Below, in pieces: positions 52,009 through 60,102 of a stretch of DNA of 64,000 bases. The stretch is from UBA12077 sp963665525 (GTDB lineage: Bacteria > Bacteroidota > Bacteroidia > Bacteroidales > UBA12077). Position 1 is the first letter of the stretch. Each line of letters opens with the position of its first letter. A model generated the notes under the pieces. It saw only the letters and a program-made list of their open reading frames with translations. It made no database searches and was not told the DNA's origin. Where the stretch lies: assembly GCA_963665525.1 (NCBI GenBank), contig OY762280.1, positions 1,116,001 through 1,180,000 of the forward strand, in the 5' to 3' direction. The position numbers and the translations under genes were made by a program.

Positions 52009-52844
52009 TATAATATTTTCTTTATCCGGTTTGCATTATGTATCATTGTTAATATAGCTTTAGTATTCTTATCCCTAATGTTTTTTTTGAATCTTTCTAG
52101 ATGTTGAATATATGTTTCTAGCACAGTGTTTATGTTTTCTGTATTATTTTCAAATATTGAAATCCACATATCAGCAGAACTTTTTGCAAGTCTAACTGTT
52201 GAATCGAATCCGCCACTGGCAAGATCAAAAATGTTTTTTTCGTTTTTTTCTTTATCTAAAACAGTTAAGGCAAGAGCAAATGAACTAATATGAGAAATGT
52301 GTGATATATATGCTACATGTACGTCGTGGTTATATGCGCTCATAAATATTGTCCGCATATTAAGACAGTCATACATTTTCTTCACAAGACTTAGTGCTTG
52401 AAGATTGGTATCTTCTACATCGCAAAATATAACAGCTTTACCATCATATAAATTAGACTGTGCTGCCCAAGGACCAGAGTTTTCAGTTCCAGCCATAGGA
52501 TGTGTTGCCACATAGTTTGCTCGTTTATTGTGATACTTAATTCTTTCTACTACGTTGCCTTTAACAGAACTTGTATCTATAATTATTTGGTGATGAATTT
52601 TATCCAGTATTTTTGGTAGCAATTTAATCGTTTGGTCAGTCGGAATAGCCAAAATAATTAATTCAGTATTTTTTATGGCTTTATCCAGAGTATCAATCTT
52701 ATTAACCATTCCTGTGTTTAAAGCAGTATTTGCATGTAAATTGTTTTTATCAACTCCGATTATATAATCTGTAAATCCTCTTTTTCGCAGATCAATTGCC
52801 ATAGAGCCACCTATTAATCCTAATCCAATTATACTTACTCGCAT
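52008..52844 (-). CDS. tyrA: Prephenate dehydrogenase
   Basis: TyrA converts prephenate to 4-hydroxyphenylpyruvate, the precursor of tyrosine, using NAD(P). The 278-residue protein opens with the Rossmann loop IIGLGLIGGSMAIDLRKRG; the catalytic region has VATHPMAGTENSGPWAA and the helical dimer domain HDVHVAYISHISHISSFALA. No chorismate mutase or ACT domain is attached; the mutase sits on the DAHP synthase gene. It overlaps the aminotransferase gene by ten bases and the DAHP synthase gene by one. Confidence 0.94.
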   Translation of the reverse strand: MRVSIIGLGLIGGSMAIDLRKRGFTDYIIGVDKNNLHANTALNTGMVNKIDTLDKAIKNTELIILAIPTDQTIKLLPKILDKIHHQIIIDTSSVKGNVVERIKYHNKRANYVATHPMAGTENSGPWAAQSNLYDGKAVIFCDVEDTNLQALSLVKKMYDCLNMRTIFMSAYNHDVHVAYISHISHISSFALALTVLDKEKNEKNIFDLASGGFDSTVRLAKSSADMWISIFENNTENINTVLETYIQHLERFKKNIRDKNTKAILTMIHNANRIKKIL

Positions 52845-54007
52845 AGAACTTTTTGTTTTAAGGTTGTTATTCTTAAAAATGCTTGACTTAGTTCATTTTC
52901 ACTCACACATATTGAGAATCTTATGTACTTGTTACCATTTTCGCCAAATATGCTTCCTGGAGTAGCAAAAATTCCAAGTACATAAAGTAGATAATCTGAG
53001 AATTCGTATGCATTTGAAAAAGCACCAGGAATTCTTGCCCAAACAAATAAGCCTGCACTATGAGTGCTGTATTTACATTCAAGTAAATCAAGCATTTTCC
53101 ATACTTTTATTCTTCTCTGAGAGTATATTTTATTTAGTTTATCATACCAGTCTTTGCTAAGATTTAATGCATATGAAGCTGCCAGCTGTATTGACTTATA
53201 CATTCCAGAATCAAAATTGCTTTTAAGCTTTAAAATATGCTTTATGTTTTCTTGTGATCCAGCAACCATACCTACACGCCATCCAGCCATATTGTGAGAT
53301 TTACTTAAAGAGTTTAATTCTAAAATATTTTCATAATAATTTAAAAAGGACAAGATACTCTTTGGATGATCATTTAGAATCAAACTGTATGGGTTGTCAT
53401 TAACAAGCAATACTTCTCTATATTTTGCCCACATAACAAGTTTCTTAAGTGTTAATTGATTTGCAATTTTACCTGAAGGCATATGTGGATAATTTATCCA
53501 GATAAGTTTGGTTCTATCATTATAAAGATTCTCTAGTTCATTAAAATCTGGTAGCCAATTATTCTCTTCTGTTAGATTATAATATTTAACGTCTAATCCT
53601 AATAGCTTAGATGCTGAAGAGTACGTGGGGTAGCCTGGATCGGGAATTAATACCCTGTCGCCGGGATTACAAAAAGCCATAGATATATGCATTATCCCTT
53701 CTTTAGATCCTATTAATGGTAGAATTTCATTCATAGGATTCAAGTTAACCCGATAGATTATTTGGTACCACTTACTAAATGCTTTTCTTAGTTCTTCAAT
53801 TCCTCCATATGATTGATACATATTACTATCGGAATCTAAGGAAGTATTATTTAGGATTTTTATGACTTTAGGATGAGGTAAGAGCTCAGGGCTACCTATG
53901 CCCATATTAATAAGATTATGCCCTTCTTGCTGAAGTTTGTTTATTTCAGCAAGTTTATCTGAAAAATAATATTCATTAACACAGTTGAGTCGCTCGGCTG
54001 GGTTCAT
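52835..54007 (-). CDS. Class I aminotransferase of aromatic amino-acid operon
   Basis: The 390-residue fold-type I PLP enzyme has the lysine in LNSLSKSHNMAGWRVGM, the GSPELLPHP start segment, and IPDPGYPTYSSASKLLG. It resembles LL-diaminopimelate or aspartate aminotransferase-like enzymes, and its place between pheA and tyrA suggests it makes phenylalanine and tyrosine from their keto acids. It overlaps pheA by 32 bases and tyrA by ten. True substrate range is not visible in the sequence. Confidence 0.9.
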   Translation of the reverse strand: MNPAERLNCVNEYYFSDKLAEINKLQQEGHNLINMGIGSPELLPHPKVIKILNNTSLDSDSNMYQSYGGIEELRKAFSKWYQIIYRVNLNPMNEILPLIGSKEGIMHISMAFCNPGDRVLIPDPGYPTYSSASKLLGLDVKYYNLTEENNWLPDFNELENLYNDRTKLIWINYPHMPSGKIANQLTLKKLVMWAKYREVLLVNDNPYSLILNDHPKSILSFLNYYENILELNSLSKSHNMAGWRVGMVAGSQENIKHILKLKSNFDSGMYKSIQLAASYALNLSKDWYDKLNKIYSQRRIKVWKMLDLLECKYSTHSAGLFVWARIPGAFSNAYEFSDYLLYVLGIFATPGSIFGENGNKYIRFSICVSENELSQAFLRITTLKQKVLCE

Positions 54008-54854
54008 TTTTTATTGTATGTATTTGGTTTGACATTTGTTTACCTAATGTATATTCTCCTAAAATTTTTATTTTATCAGTTAAAGGATTCAAAGCCTGAA
54101 GCATTTGATGATAGTCATTGTATTGATTAAACTGAACATCTATATAGAACAGGTAGTGCCATGGTTCACCAATTATAGGAACTGATTCGATTTTGGTGAG
54201 GTTGATATCGTAAAACGAGATGATATTTAGTATAATGGCTAAACTACCTTTTTTATGAGGAATCGTTAATGCTAACGAAGCTTTGTTATTTTCCGATGAG
54301 TTATGCTTATTTTGCTTCTCTATGATATAGAAACGGGTGTAGTTTTCCTTATTTGTTTCAATATGCTCTTCGATTATTTCCAGACCATAATAATTGGCAG
54401 CGAGTTTACTTCCTATAGCTGCAACTTCAGCTATTCTGTGTTTGGCAATTTGTTTAATACTTAATGCGGTATCGTCCGATTCTATTAACCTAATGTTTGG
54501 AAGTCCTTTTAAGTATTCTCTACATTGATTAATGGCCATGTAATGAGAGGTTACTTGTCGAATATCTTCAAGTTTGGTTCCAGGTAATGCAACCAGATTC
54601 TGAGTTATAGGTAGATATACTTCTCCTGTAATTTGCAAACTTGAGTTCAAAACTAGGTTTAGGTTAGGATGAATTGTACCTGAGATTGTATTCTCAATTG
54701 CAATAATACCATAATCAGATTCTTGCTCGTCAACTGACTTTACTAAATCTTCAAACGTTTTGTTTGGAACTATTTCAATTTCTGTATTAAAATAGTTACG
54801 TGCCGCTTCCTCGTGGAATGCACCTTTAATACCTTGGATGCTTACTTTTTTCAT
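53976..54854 (-). CDS. pheA: Prephenate dehydratase
   Basis: PheA turns prephenate into phenylpyruvate. The 292-residue protein has the dehydratase domain (about 3-180) with VSIQGIKGAFHEEAARNYF, the catalytic Thr region in YGIIAIENTISGTIHPNL and VTSHYMAINQCREYL, then an ACT domain (about 200-275; SLALTIPHKKGSLAIILNII, KIESVPIIGEPWHYLFYIDV) that binds phenylalanine for feedback inhibition. No mutase domain is attached. It is the first gene of the operon, downstream of two Phe/Tyr leader peptides. Confidence 0.95.
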   Translation of the reverse strand: MKKVSIQGIKGAFHEEAARNYFNTEIEIVPNKTFEDLVKSVDEQESDYGIIAIENTISGTIHPNLNLVLNSSLQITGEVYLPITQNLVALPGTKLEDIRQVTSHYMAINQCREYLKGLPNIRLIESDDTALSIKQIAKHRIAEVAAIGSKLAANYYGLEIIEEHIETNKENYTRFYIIEKQNKHNSSENNKASLALTIPHKKGSLAIILNIISFYDINLTKIESVPIIGEPWHYLFYIDVQFNQYNDYHQMLQALNPLTDKIKILGEYTLGKQMSNQIHTIKNEPSRATQLC

Positions 54855-54957
54855 GCTTCATTAGTTTTTAATACCATTACTTGCGATTTGTTAATGAGAA
54901 AGTTTAATTTGTCGGATTTTCTCAAAATCTATCACAGTCATGGATTGTAAATAAAAA

Positions 54958-54985
54958 AAGCGCCCCGGTTTATCCCGAGACGCTT
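54958..54985 (-). terminator. Phe/Tyr attenuator 2 terminator
   Basis: On the minus strand AAGCGTCTCGG and CCGGGGCGCTT form an 11-bp stem (two G-U pairs) with a six-base loop, followed by TTTTTTT. The 5' arm with its loop side (54980-54971) can pair instead with leader-coding bases 55034-55025 (nine of ten Watson-Crick, one G-U), a ready antiterminator. Confidence 0.93.
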
Positions 54986-55006
54986 GGTTAATAATTCGAT
55001 TTATAT

Positions 55007-55099
55007 TTAATTAACGCATACTATTCCCGGGATACCTTTGTAATAAAAGTACCAGAAATAGAAATAATAAAAATTGGATACTACGCTATTCAATTTCAT
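55007..55099 (-). CDS. Phe/Tyr leader peptide 2
   Basis: On the minus strand ATG 55099 opens a 30-codon frame whose residues 10-20 read FYYFYFWYFYY: four Phe, six Tyr and one Trp in a row. The stop TAA is at 55007. Just after this run the codons for G-I-P-G contain UAUCCCGGGA, complementary to the 5' arm of the following terminator. A ribosome held at Phe or Tyr codons would leave this segment free to pair and prevent termination. This is the gene-proximal leader of the pheA operon. Confidence 0.93.
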   Translation of the reverse strand: MKLNSVVSNFYYFYFWYFYYKGIPGIVCVN

Positions 55100-55118
55100 A
55101 ATAAATGTTTAAACAAAA

Positions 55119-55144
55119 AAGGCCCTGCTTTTGGGCAGGACCTT
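55119..55144 (-). terminator. Phe/Tyr attenuator 1 terminator
   Basis: On the minus strand AAGGTCCTGC and GCAGGGCCTT form a ten-base stem with one G-U pair and a six-base loop, followed by TTTTTT. The 5' arm GGTCCTGC (55142-55135) is perfectly complementary to GCAGGACC in leader 1 (55185-55178), eight pairs, giving a competing antiterminator. Confidence 0.93.
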
Positions 55145-55168
55145 TTATATTTTAGATATCTTATTCAA

Positions 55169-55243
55169 CTACATAATGGTCCTGCTTTTATTTCCATAAA
55201 AGTAAAAGTAGTAACCAAAATATATTGTTGCTTGTATATTCAT
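55169..55243 (-). CDS. Phe/Tyr leader peptide 1
   Basis: On the minus strand ATG 55243 opens a 24-codon frame containing IYFGYYFYFYGNK: three Phe and five Tyr within nine residues, then stop TAG at 55169. The codons for S-R-T after this run carry GCAGGACC, able to pair with the terminator's 5' arm. The frame begins about 11 bases after the predicted start of transcription. It is the promoter-proximal leader of the pheA operon. Confidence 0.92.
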   Translation of the reverse strand: MNIQATIYFGYYFYFYGNKSRTIM

Positions 55244-55260
55244 ATTGCTTAAATTCAATA

Positions 55261-55291
55261 CAATGATAATTACAAGTTTTTTAAAATCAAA
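55261..55291 (-). promoter_or_regulatory. Promoter of the pheA operon
   Basis: On the minus strand TTTG (55291-55288) and TATCATTG (55268-55261) are exactly 19 bases apart. The -7 box matches TAnnTTTG in all but one position. It directly precedes leader 1. Confidence 0.65.
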
Positions 55292-55323
55292 ATATTTTAC
55301 TTCAATTTTATTATTTTTGATGT

Positions 55324-55578
55324 ATGAGTGAATTAAAGAAACTTTCGAATATAGGAGCAGAGTTAGTTAAAAGATTAGAAATTGCCGGGATAGAATCAAT
55401 GAGTCAGTTAATGGAGCTTGGAACCGAAAATACATTTATAAAATATAAAACTGTTTTTCCGGATGCATGTCATAATCAATTATATGCTATTGAGGGAGCT
55501 ATTCAAGGCATTCGCTGGCATGGAATTAGCAAAGAAAGAAAAGCTGAACTGCAAGAATTTATGAAGATGTTAAATTAA
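55324..55578 (+). CDS. TfoX C-terminal domain protein
   Basis: The 84-residue protein matches the C-terminal domain of TfoX/Sxy alone: LSNIGAELVKRLEIAGIESM, a helix-hairpin-helix-like start, then CHNQLYAIEGAIQGIRWHGI and a final helix. The N-terminal TfoX domain is lacking, as in many small Bacteroidota proteins of this type. In gammaproteobacteria full TfoX activates competence genes with CRP; no such role is established for the lone domain. It is divergent from the pheA leader region and may share its upstream region. Confidence 0.85.
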   Translation: MSELKKLSNIGAELVKRLEIAGIESMSQLMELGTENTFIKYKTVFPDACHNQLYAIEGAIQGIRWHGISKERKAELQEFMKMLN

Positions 55579-55587
55579 GAATTAAGA

Positions 55588-56397
55588 TTAGTTAAATAAG
55601 CTAGGAATATTTAAAAGATAGGCAGAAAATACAATGATGACAGTCATTAGTACCCAACGCACAAAATTACTTCCCCAACTGATAGCCATTTTTGAACCAA
55701 CAATACCGCCAAATACATTTCCAATAGCTGCTATTAATCCCATACCATAATGTACTTGATCGTTGAAAATAAATACCGCTAATGCAAATGGACTATATAA
55801 AAAAACAGTCATCACTTTAATGGCATTGGCTTTTACTAAATCGTACCCTGCATTTAAAACTAATACAGATAGCATAAAGATACCAACTCCTATATGTATA
55901 AAACCTCCATATAATCCAATTACGAAGAAAAGTAATAGTTGAACTATGGTAGGTTTACTTTGTATTTTTTTTACCTGACCTTTCAGCCAACGTTCTGGTC
56001 TGTAAAAAATAAAGAAAAGCATGATTAGCAGAATACCTGCCAGGATTTTTTCAAAAATAGCTTCATTAATTTCTGTTGCTATTTGTGCACCTACAATTGA
56101 TCCTATTACTACAGGTAATGCAAGTTTAAATCCTTTTTTCCAATCTAAAGCACCATGTTTTTTAAAGTTTAATGTCGATGCTAAGGTCTGCATAATTACA
56201 CCTAAACGAATAGTACCATTCGCAAAATTAACAGGTAAACCTAACATCATGAAAAGAGAATAAGTAATAACAGTACCACTACCGGCAATAGTATTAATTA
56301 CTCCAACTAAGAATCCTGCAAAAATGAGTAAAACAATGATTCCTGGAGAATAAATGTCTGCATCCTTTAAAAAGTCTATTGAAATAGTGAGTATCAT
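55588..56397 (-). CDS. TauE/SafE family anion exporter
   Basis: The 269-residue inner-membrane protein has eight predicted helices and the family repeats: VGVINTIAGSGTVITYSLFM in the first half and GLYGGFIHIGVGIFMLSVLVL in the second. TauE/SafE proteins move sulfite, sulfoacetate or related organic anions. The substrate cannot be assigned from sequence. It converges with the TfoX-like gene nine bases away and is separated by 73 bases from pepD upstream. Confidence 0.87.
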   Translation of the reverse strand: MILTISIDFLKDADIYSPGIIVLLIFAGFLVGVINTIAGSGTVITYSLFMMLGLPVNFANGTIRLGVIMQTLASTLNFKKHGALDWKKGFKLALPVVIGSIVGAQIATEINEAIFEKILAGILLIMLFFIFYRPERWLKGQVKKIQSKPTIVQLLLFFVIGLYGGFIHIGVGIFMLSVLVLNAGYDLVKANAIKVMTVFLYSPFALAVFIFNDQVHYGMGLIAAIGNVFGGIVGSKMAISWGSNFVRWVLMTVIIVFSAYLLNIPSLFN

Positions 56398-56470
56398 TAC
56401 CTTGTATTAAAAATCCTGCCCAACAATAAATTTGGACAGGATAGCAATATTAAGTAAAAAAAAGAATAAT

Positions 56471-57931
56471 CTATTCAGTTGGGATATTTTTTAATACATC
56501 AATTAATAAATCCCAGAATTTTTGATTGGTTTCAATATTGATTCTTTCTTCTGGAGTATGTGCTCCTTTTATGGTTGGTCCAAAAGAAATCATATCTAGA
56601 TATGGATATTTTTCTAAAAACAATCCACATTCTAAACCTGCATGAATAGCTCTTACAATTGGCTTAACTCCAAATAACTTTTCGTAAGATTGCTCTGTAA
56701 TTTTCATGATTTCAGAGTTGGTATTAGGTTTCCATCCTGGGTAACCATCACCATGAACAACTTTAGCTCCTGCTAAACGGAATACACTTTCAACTTTACT
56801 TGCAATATTGAATTTTGATGTTTCAATAGAACTACGTTGACTAGTTGTAATAAGAATCTGATTATTTTCAATAAATTTAATGGAAGCTAAATTGGTTGAT
56901 GTTTCAACTAATCCTTCGATAGCCATACTCATTGCATAAACACCATGAGGACATGCGTATAGGCTATTTAGTAATGCAAACTGAGTATCTTCGTCAATAA
57001 CAAAGTTTGGTAAATCAGCATCTTCAATGGTAAGATCAAGTTTCGGTTCTGTAATTTCTAATTCAGCTTTTACAGCAGGAACATAGTCTTCAAAAAGCTT
57101 AAATAATTCTGCTTTATCATCTTTATGAATAGTAATATGAGCAAAAGCTTCACGAGGAATTGCATTACGGGCTTTACCACCATCAAAATCAGCAATTCTG
57201 ATATCAAATTCATTGCCAGCATTCCATAAGAATCGGTTCATTAGTTTAATTGAATTGCCAAGGCCTTTATCAATTTCATCTCCTGAGTGACCACCATTTA
57301 AACCTGTTACGCCAATTTTAACACCTATATGATTTTCAGGCACTTTTTCTTCTTCATAATCAAAAGTAGCTAAAGTATCTACTCCTCCTGCACATCCAAT
57401 AAATAATTCTCCTTCATCTTCAGAATCCAGGTTAATTAATATTTTACCTTCAAAAAATCCAGGTTGTAATGCAAATGCACCGGTTAATCCGGTTTCTTCG
57501 TCAACAGTAAATAAACATTCAATAGGGCCGTGTTCAATATTCGTAGAAGTTAAAATAGCCATTTGAGCAGCTACTCCAATACCATCATCAGCTCCTAAAG
57601 TAGTATCTGTTGCTTTTACCCATTCACCATCGATTCTTGGTTTAATAGGATCAGTATCGAAATTATGATTCGTACCTTCATTGGCTTCACAAACCATGTC
57701 GATATGGCTCTGAAGAACAACCGTTTTTACATTTTCTTTACCAGAAGTGGCAGGTTTTGAGATTAAAACATTTCCTATCTCATCTCTTTTTGTTTCAAGG
57801 TTATTTTCTTTTCCAAAATCTAAAAGAAATTGAATGATCTTTTCTTCTTTTTTTGATTGACGTGGAATTTGACAAATATCTTCGAAATATTCCCAAACTA
57901 CTTTTGGTTCTAGATTACTTAGTATTTTCAT
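56471..57931 (-). CDS. pepD: Aminoacyl-histidine dipeptidase (M20)
   Basis: The 486-residue cytosolic metallopeptidase has two zinc ions bound through His in VVLQSHIDMVCE, Asp in LGADDGIGVAAQ, Glu pair in FTVDEETGLTGA, Asp in NLDSEDEGE, and the final His in TIKGAHTPEERI. The lid domain lies at about 190-385. PepD (carnosinase-like) cleaves dipeptides such as beta-alanyl-histidine and other X-His pairs. Length is normal for the Bacteroidota enzyme. It stands alone. Confidence 0.93.
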   Translation of the reverse strand: MKILSNLEPKVVWEYFEDICQIPRQSKKEEKIIQFLLDFGKENNLETKRDEIGNVLISKPATSGKENVKTVVLQSHIDMVCEANEGTNHNFDTDPIKPRIDGEWVKATDTTLGADDGIGVAAQMAILTSTNIEHGPIECLFTVDEETGLTGAFALQPGFFEGKILINLDSEDEGELFIGCAGGVDTLATFDYEEEKVPENHIGVKIGVTGLNGGHSGDEIDKGLGNSIKLMNRFLWNAGNEFDIRIADFDGGKARNAIPREAFAHITIHKDDKAELFKLFEDYVPAVKAELEITEPKLDLTIEDADLPNFVIDEDTQFALLNSLYACPHGVYAMSMAIEGLVETSTNLASIKFIENNQILITTSQRSSIETSKFNIASKVESVFRLAGAKVVHGDGYPGWKPNTNSEIMKITEQSYEKLFGVKPIVRAIHAGLECGLFLEKYPYLDMISFGPTIKGAHTPEERINIETNQKFWDLLIDVLKNIPTE

Positions 57932-58115
57932 TATAATATTTTGTTACGATTAGTAAAGTGATTATTTAATTTTTGTAAACATACAAAACAATATAACATA
58001 CACAAAAAATGAATAGAAAATTATAATAAAATTTAAAAAATATGATAACAATTTTTTGGTTATAAGCATTTTGTGAAAATGTTATAAAACAATTTGCTAA
58101 AAAGTTAAAGATCAT

Positions 58116-58145
58116 TTTGTTTGAATATTTTTTATTCTATTTTTA
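58116..58145 (+). promoter_or_regulatory. Likely promoter of the isocitrate dehydrogenase gene
   Basis: TTTG at 58116-58119 and TATTTTTA at 58138-58145 are 18 bases apart, one base off the -7 consensus. It lies in the 260-base gap after pepD, which is otherwise featureless and very AT-rich. Confidence 0.45.
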
Positions 58146-58191
58146 CCATGTCTAAATTTAAATTTTAAAACTAATTGTAAAAAAACTTAAC

Positions 58192-59391
58192 ATGGCAAAA
58201 AGGACAATAGTAGCAATGCCTGGTGATGGCATTGGAAAAGTAGTTTTAGAAGAAACAATACGAGTTCTGGAAGCTGCAGGCTTTGAAGCAGATTACGTTG
58301 AAGGTGATATAGGATGGGAATTCTGGTGTAAAGAAGGAAATCCTCTACCACAACGTACAATCGATCTTCTAGAAGAACACAAAATTGGTTTATTTGGAGC
58401 TATTACTTCAAAACCAAAAGATGAAGCTGCAACGGAATTAGTTCCGGAATTACAAGATAAAGGCTTAGTATATTCAAGTCCAATCGTTGGTTTACGTCAA
58501 CACTTTGGGTTAGATATTTGTATGCGTCCATGTAGATCATACAAAGGAAATCCATTGAATTTTATTCGTCGTGGAGCTAATGATACCATTGAAGAGCCTG
58601 CTGTTGATACAGTTATTTTCCGTCAAAATACTGAAGGATTATATGGTGGTGTTGAATGGAGTAATCCAAGCGATGTAGTATATAATGCTTTAATGACTCA
58701 TCCTAAATTTGTAAAGAATTTTGGACAAACTCCACGTGAAGAAATTTCTGTTTCAACCCGTATTTTCACTAAGAAATATACTGAAAGAATTTTAAGAGCT
58801 GCTTTCCAATATGCTAAGGAAAATGGTTATACAAACGTTACTGTTTGTGAAAAACCAAATGTTATTAGAGAAACATCAGGAATGATGTACAAAATGGCTC
58901 AACAAATTCAGAAAGCTGATTATCCAGAAATCGATCTTTGGAATACCAACATTGATGCTCAAATGATGTGGTTAACTAAAAATCCAGAAACATATGGTGT
59001 TATTGTTGCCGGTAATATGTTTGGTGACATTGTTTCTGATGGTTTCGCTGGATTAATTGGTGGTTTAGGATTTGCTTCAAGTGCACAAATGAATCCTGAT
59101 TCAGGAGTTGCTGTATTTGAACCTACTCATGGTTCTGCACCAAAGTATGCTGATTATGATGTTTCAATTGTTAACCCAATTGCAATGGTTGAATCTGCAT
59201 GTGCAATGTTAGATTTCATTGAGGAGAAAGAAATCTCTGCTAAGATCCGTAAAGCAGTTGCTGAGGTTATTGAAGAAGGTAAAGTTAGAACTTACGACAT
59301 GATGAAAATGTCTGGTCGTCCTGATGTAATTGAGAAAGGAGCCGCTTCTACTCAACAAATGGCAGATGCTATTATCGCTAAATTAGCGTAA
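58192..59391 (+). CDS. Isocitrate dehydrogenase (NADP-type determinants)
   Basis: The 399-residue protein is a beta-decarboxylating dehydrogenase. Substrate residues appear in IVGLRQHFGLDICMRPCRSY and FRQNTEGLYGGVEW, metal-binding Asp residues in AGNMFGDIVSDGFAG. The cofactor segment THGSAPKYADYDVSIVNP has the Lys-Tyr pair that marks NADP preference in E. coli Icd, so TCA-cycle isocitrate dehydrogenase is the best call; isopropylmalate or homoisocitrate dehydrogenase is less likely, as no leu or lys genes are close. Codon use is more uniform than in neighbours, suggesting high expression. Confidence 0.87.
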   Translation: MAKRTIVAMPGDGIGKVVLEETIRVLEAAGFEADYVEGDIGWEFWCKEGNPLPQRTIDLLEEHKIGLFGAITSKPKDEAATELVPELQDKGLVYSSPIVGLRQHFGLDICMRPCRSYKGNPLNFIRRGANDTIEEPAVDTVIFRQNTEGLYGGVEWSNPSDVVYNALMTHPKFVKNFGQTPREEISVSTRIFTKKYTERILRAAFQYAKENGYTNVTVCEKPNVIRETSGMMYKMAQQIQKADYPEIDLWNTNIDAQMMWLTKNPETYGVIVAGNMFGDIVSDGFAGLIGGLGFASSAQMNPDSGVAVFEPTHGSAPKYADYDVSIVNPIAMVESACAMLDFIEEKEISAKIRKAVAEVIEEGKVRTYDMMKMSGRPDVIEKGAASTQQMADAIIAKLA

Positions 59392-59403
59392 TTAATATAA
59401 TAT

Positions 59404-59441
59404 AAAGAGGATGCATAACCCTATGTGCATCCTCTTTTTTT
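59404..59441 (+). terminator. Terminator of isocitrate dehydrogenase gene
   Basis: AAAGAGGATGCA and TGCATCCTCTTT form a perfect 12-bp stem around a ten-base loop, followed by a T run to 59441. It starts 13 bases after the stop codon. Confidence 0.93.
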
Positions 59442-59467
59442 AATCCTAAAAAGTAAAAATCATACAT

Positions 59468-60016
59468 ATGAACTCAACAGTATTAGAATTATGGCCTGAA
59501 CTAGAATGGATTCAGGACGAAGATTTAAGAGAAAAAACTGCAAAAACATGGGAGTTAGCTCTTGAAAGAAGTGTATTAACACCTGATGATTTAAAAACAA
59601 TTCCGTTTACATTATTATGCGGACCAGATTTAAAAGTGACTTTTATGGATCATAAACGCTCTGTTGTTCATATTGCTAAAGATGCTGGTAATACAGTGAA
59701 TGCAATGTATCATGGCGAGTTACCTGTTAATATGGATGTGTTAATTGCAGGTGCCATTTTAGCCGATGTTGGTAAATTGTTAGAGTATGAAATGAAAGAT
59801 GGGAAATCTGTTCAGGGAAATTATGGTAAATATTTACGTCATCCTTTTTCTGGAGTTTCGATAGCAGAGGAATGTGGTGTTCCTGCTGAAGTATGCCATA
59901 TTATTGCTACGCATGCAGGCGAAGGTGATATGGTTAAACGAACTACTGAAGCTTATTTAGTACACCATGCCGATTTTATGACTTTCTTACCATTTAAGAG
60001 TAGATTAGAAATTTAA
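59468..60016 (+). CDS. HD-like phosphohydrolase domain protein with altered HD pair
   Basis: The 182-residue protein has the helical pattern of HD phosphohydrolases: His in VVHIAKDAGNT and MYHGE, the central ILADVGKLLEYE, LRHPFSGVSIAEE, and IIATHAGEGD. At the signature position the usual His-Asp reads Ala99-Asp100, so one metal ligand is missing. Either the metal site is rearranged or the enzyme is inactive and binds ligand only. Function is unknown. It follows the isocitrate dehydrogenase terminator and ends in its own. Confidence 0.75.
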   Translation: MNSTVLELWPELEWIQDEDLREKTAKTWELALERSVLTPDDLKTIPFTLLCGPDLKVTFMDHKRSVVHIAKDAGNTVNAMYHGELPVNMDVLIAGAILADVGKLLEYEMKDGKSVQGNYGKYLRHPFSGVSIAEECGVPAEVCHIIATHAGEGDMVKRTTEAYLVHHADFMTFLPFKSRLEI

Positions 60017-60043
60017 GATACTGATATCCTAAATAAATGATAT

Positions 60044-60071
60044 TAAAAACCGCCTAATTGGCGGTTTTTTT
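60044..60071 (+). terminator. Terminator after the HD-like gene
   Basis: AAAAACCGCC and GGCGGTTTTTTT form a ten-base stem with a five-base loop and a T run. It starts 28 bases after the stop. Confidence 0.92.
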
Positions 60072-60102
60072 GTATTATTGATTATTAAATAATACAAAAT
60101 AT

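Noticed and set aside
55021..55260. Aromatic-rich frames as small structural proteins
   Set aside because: Promoter, terminators and complementary antiterminator segments show they are attenuator leaders of the pheA operon.
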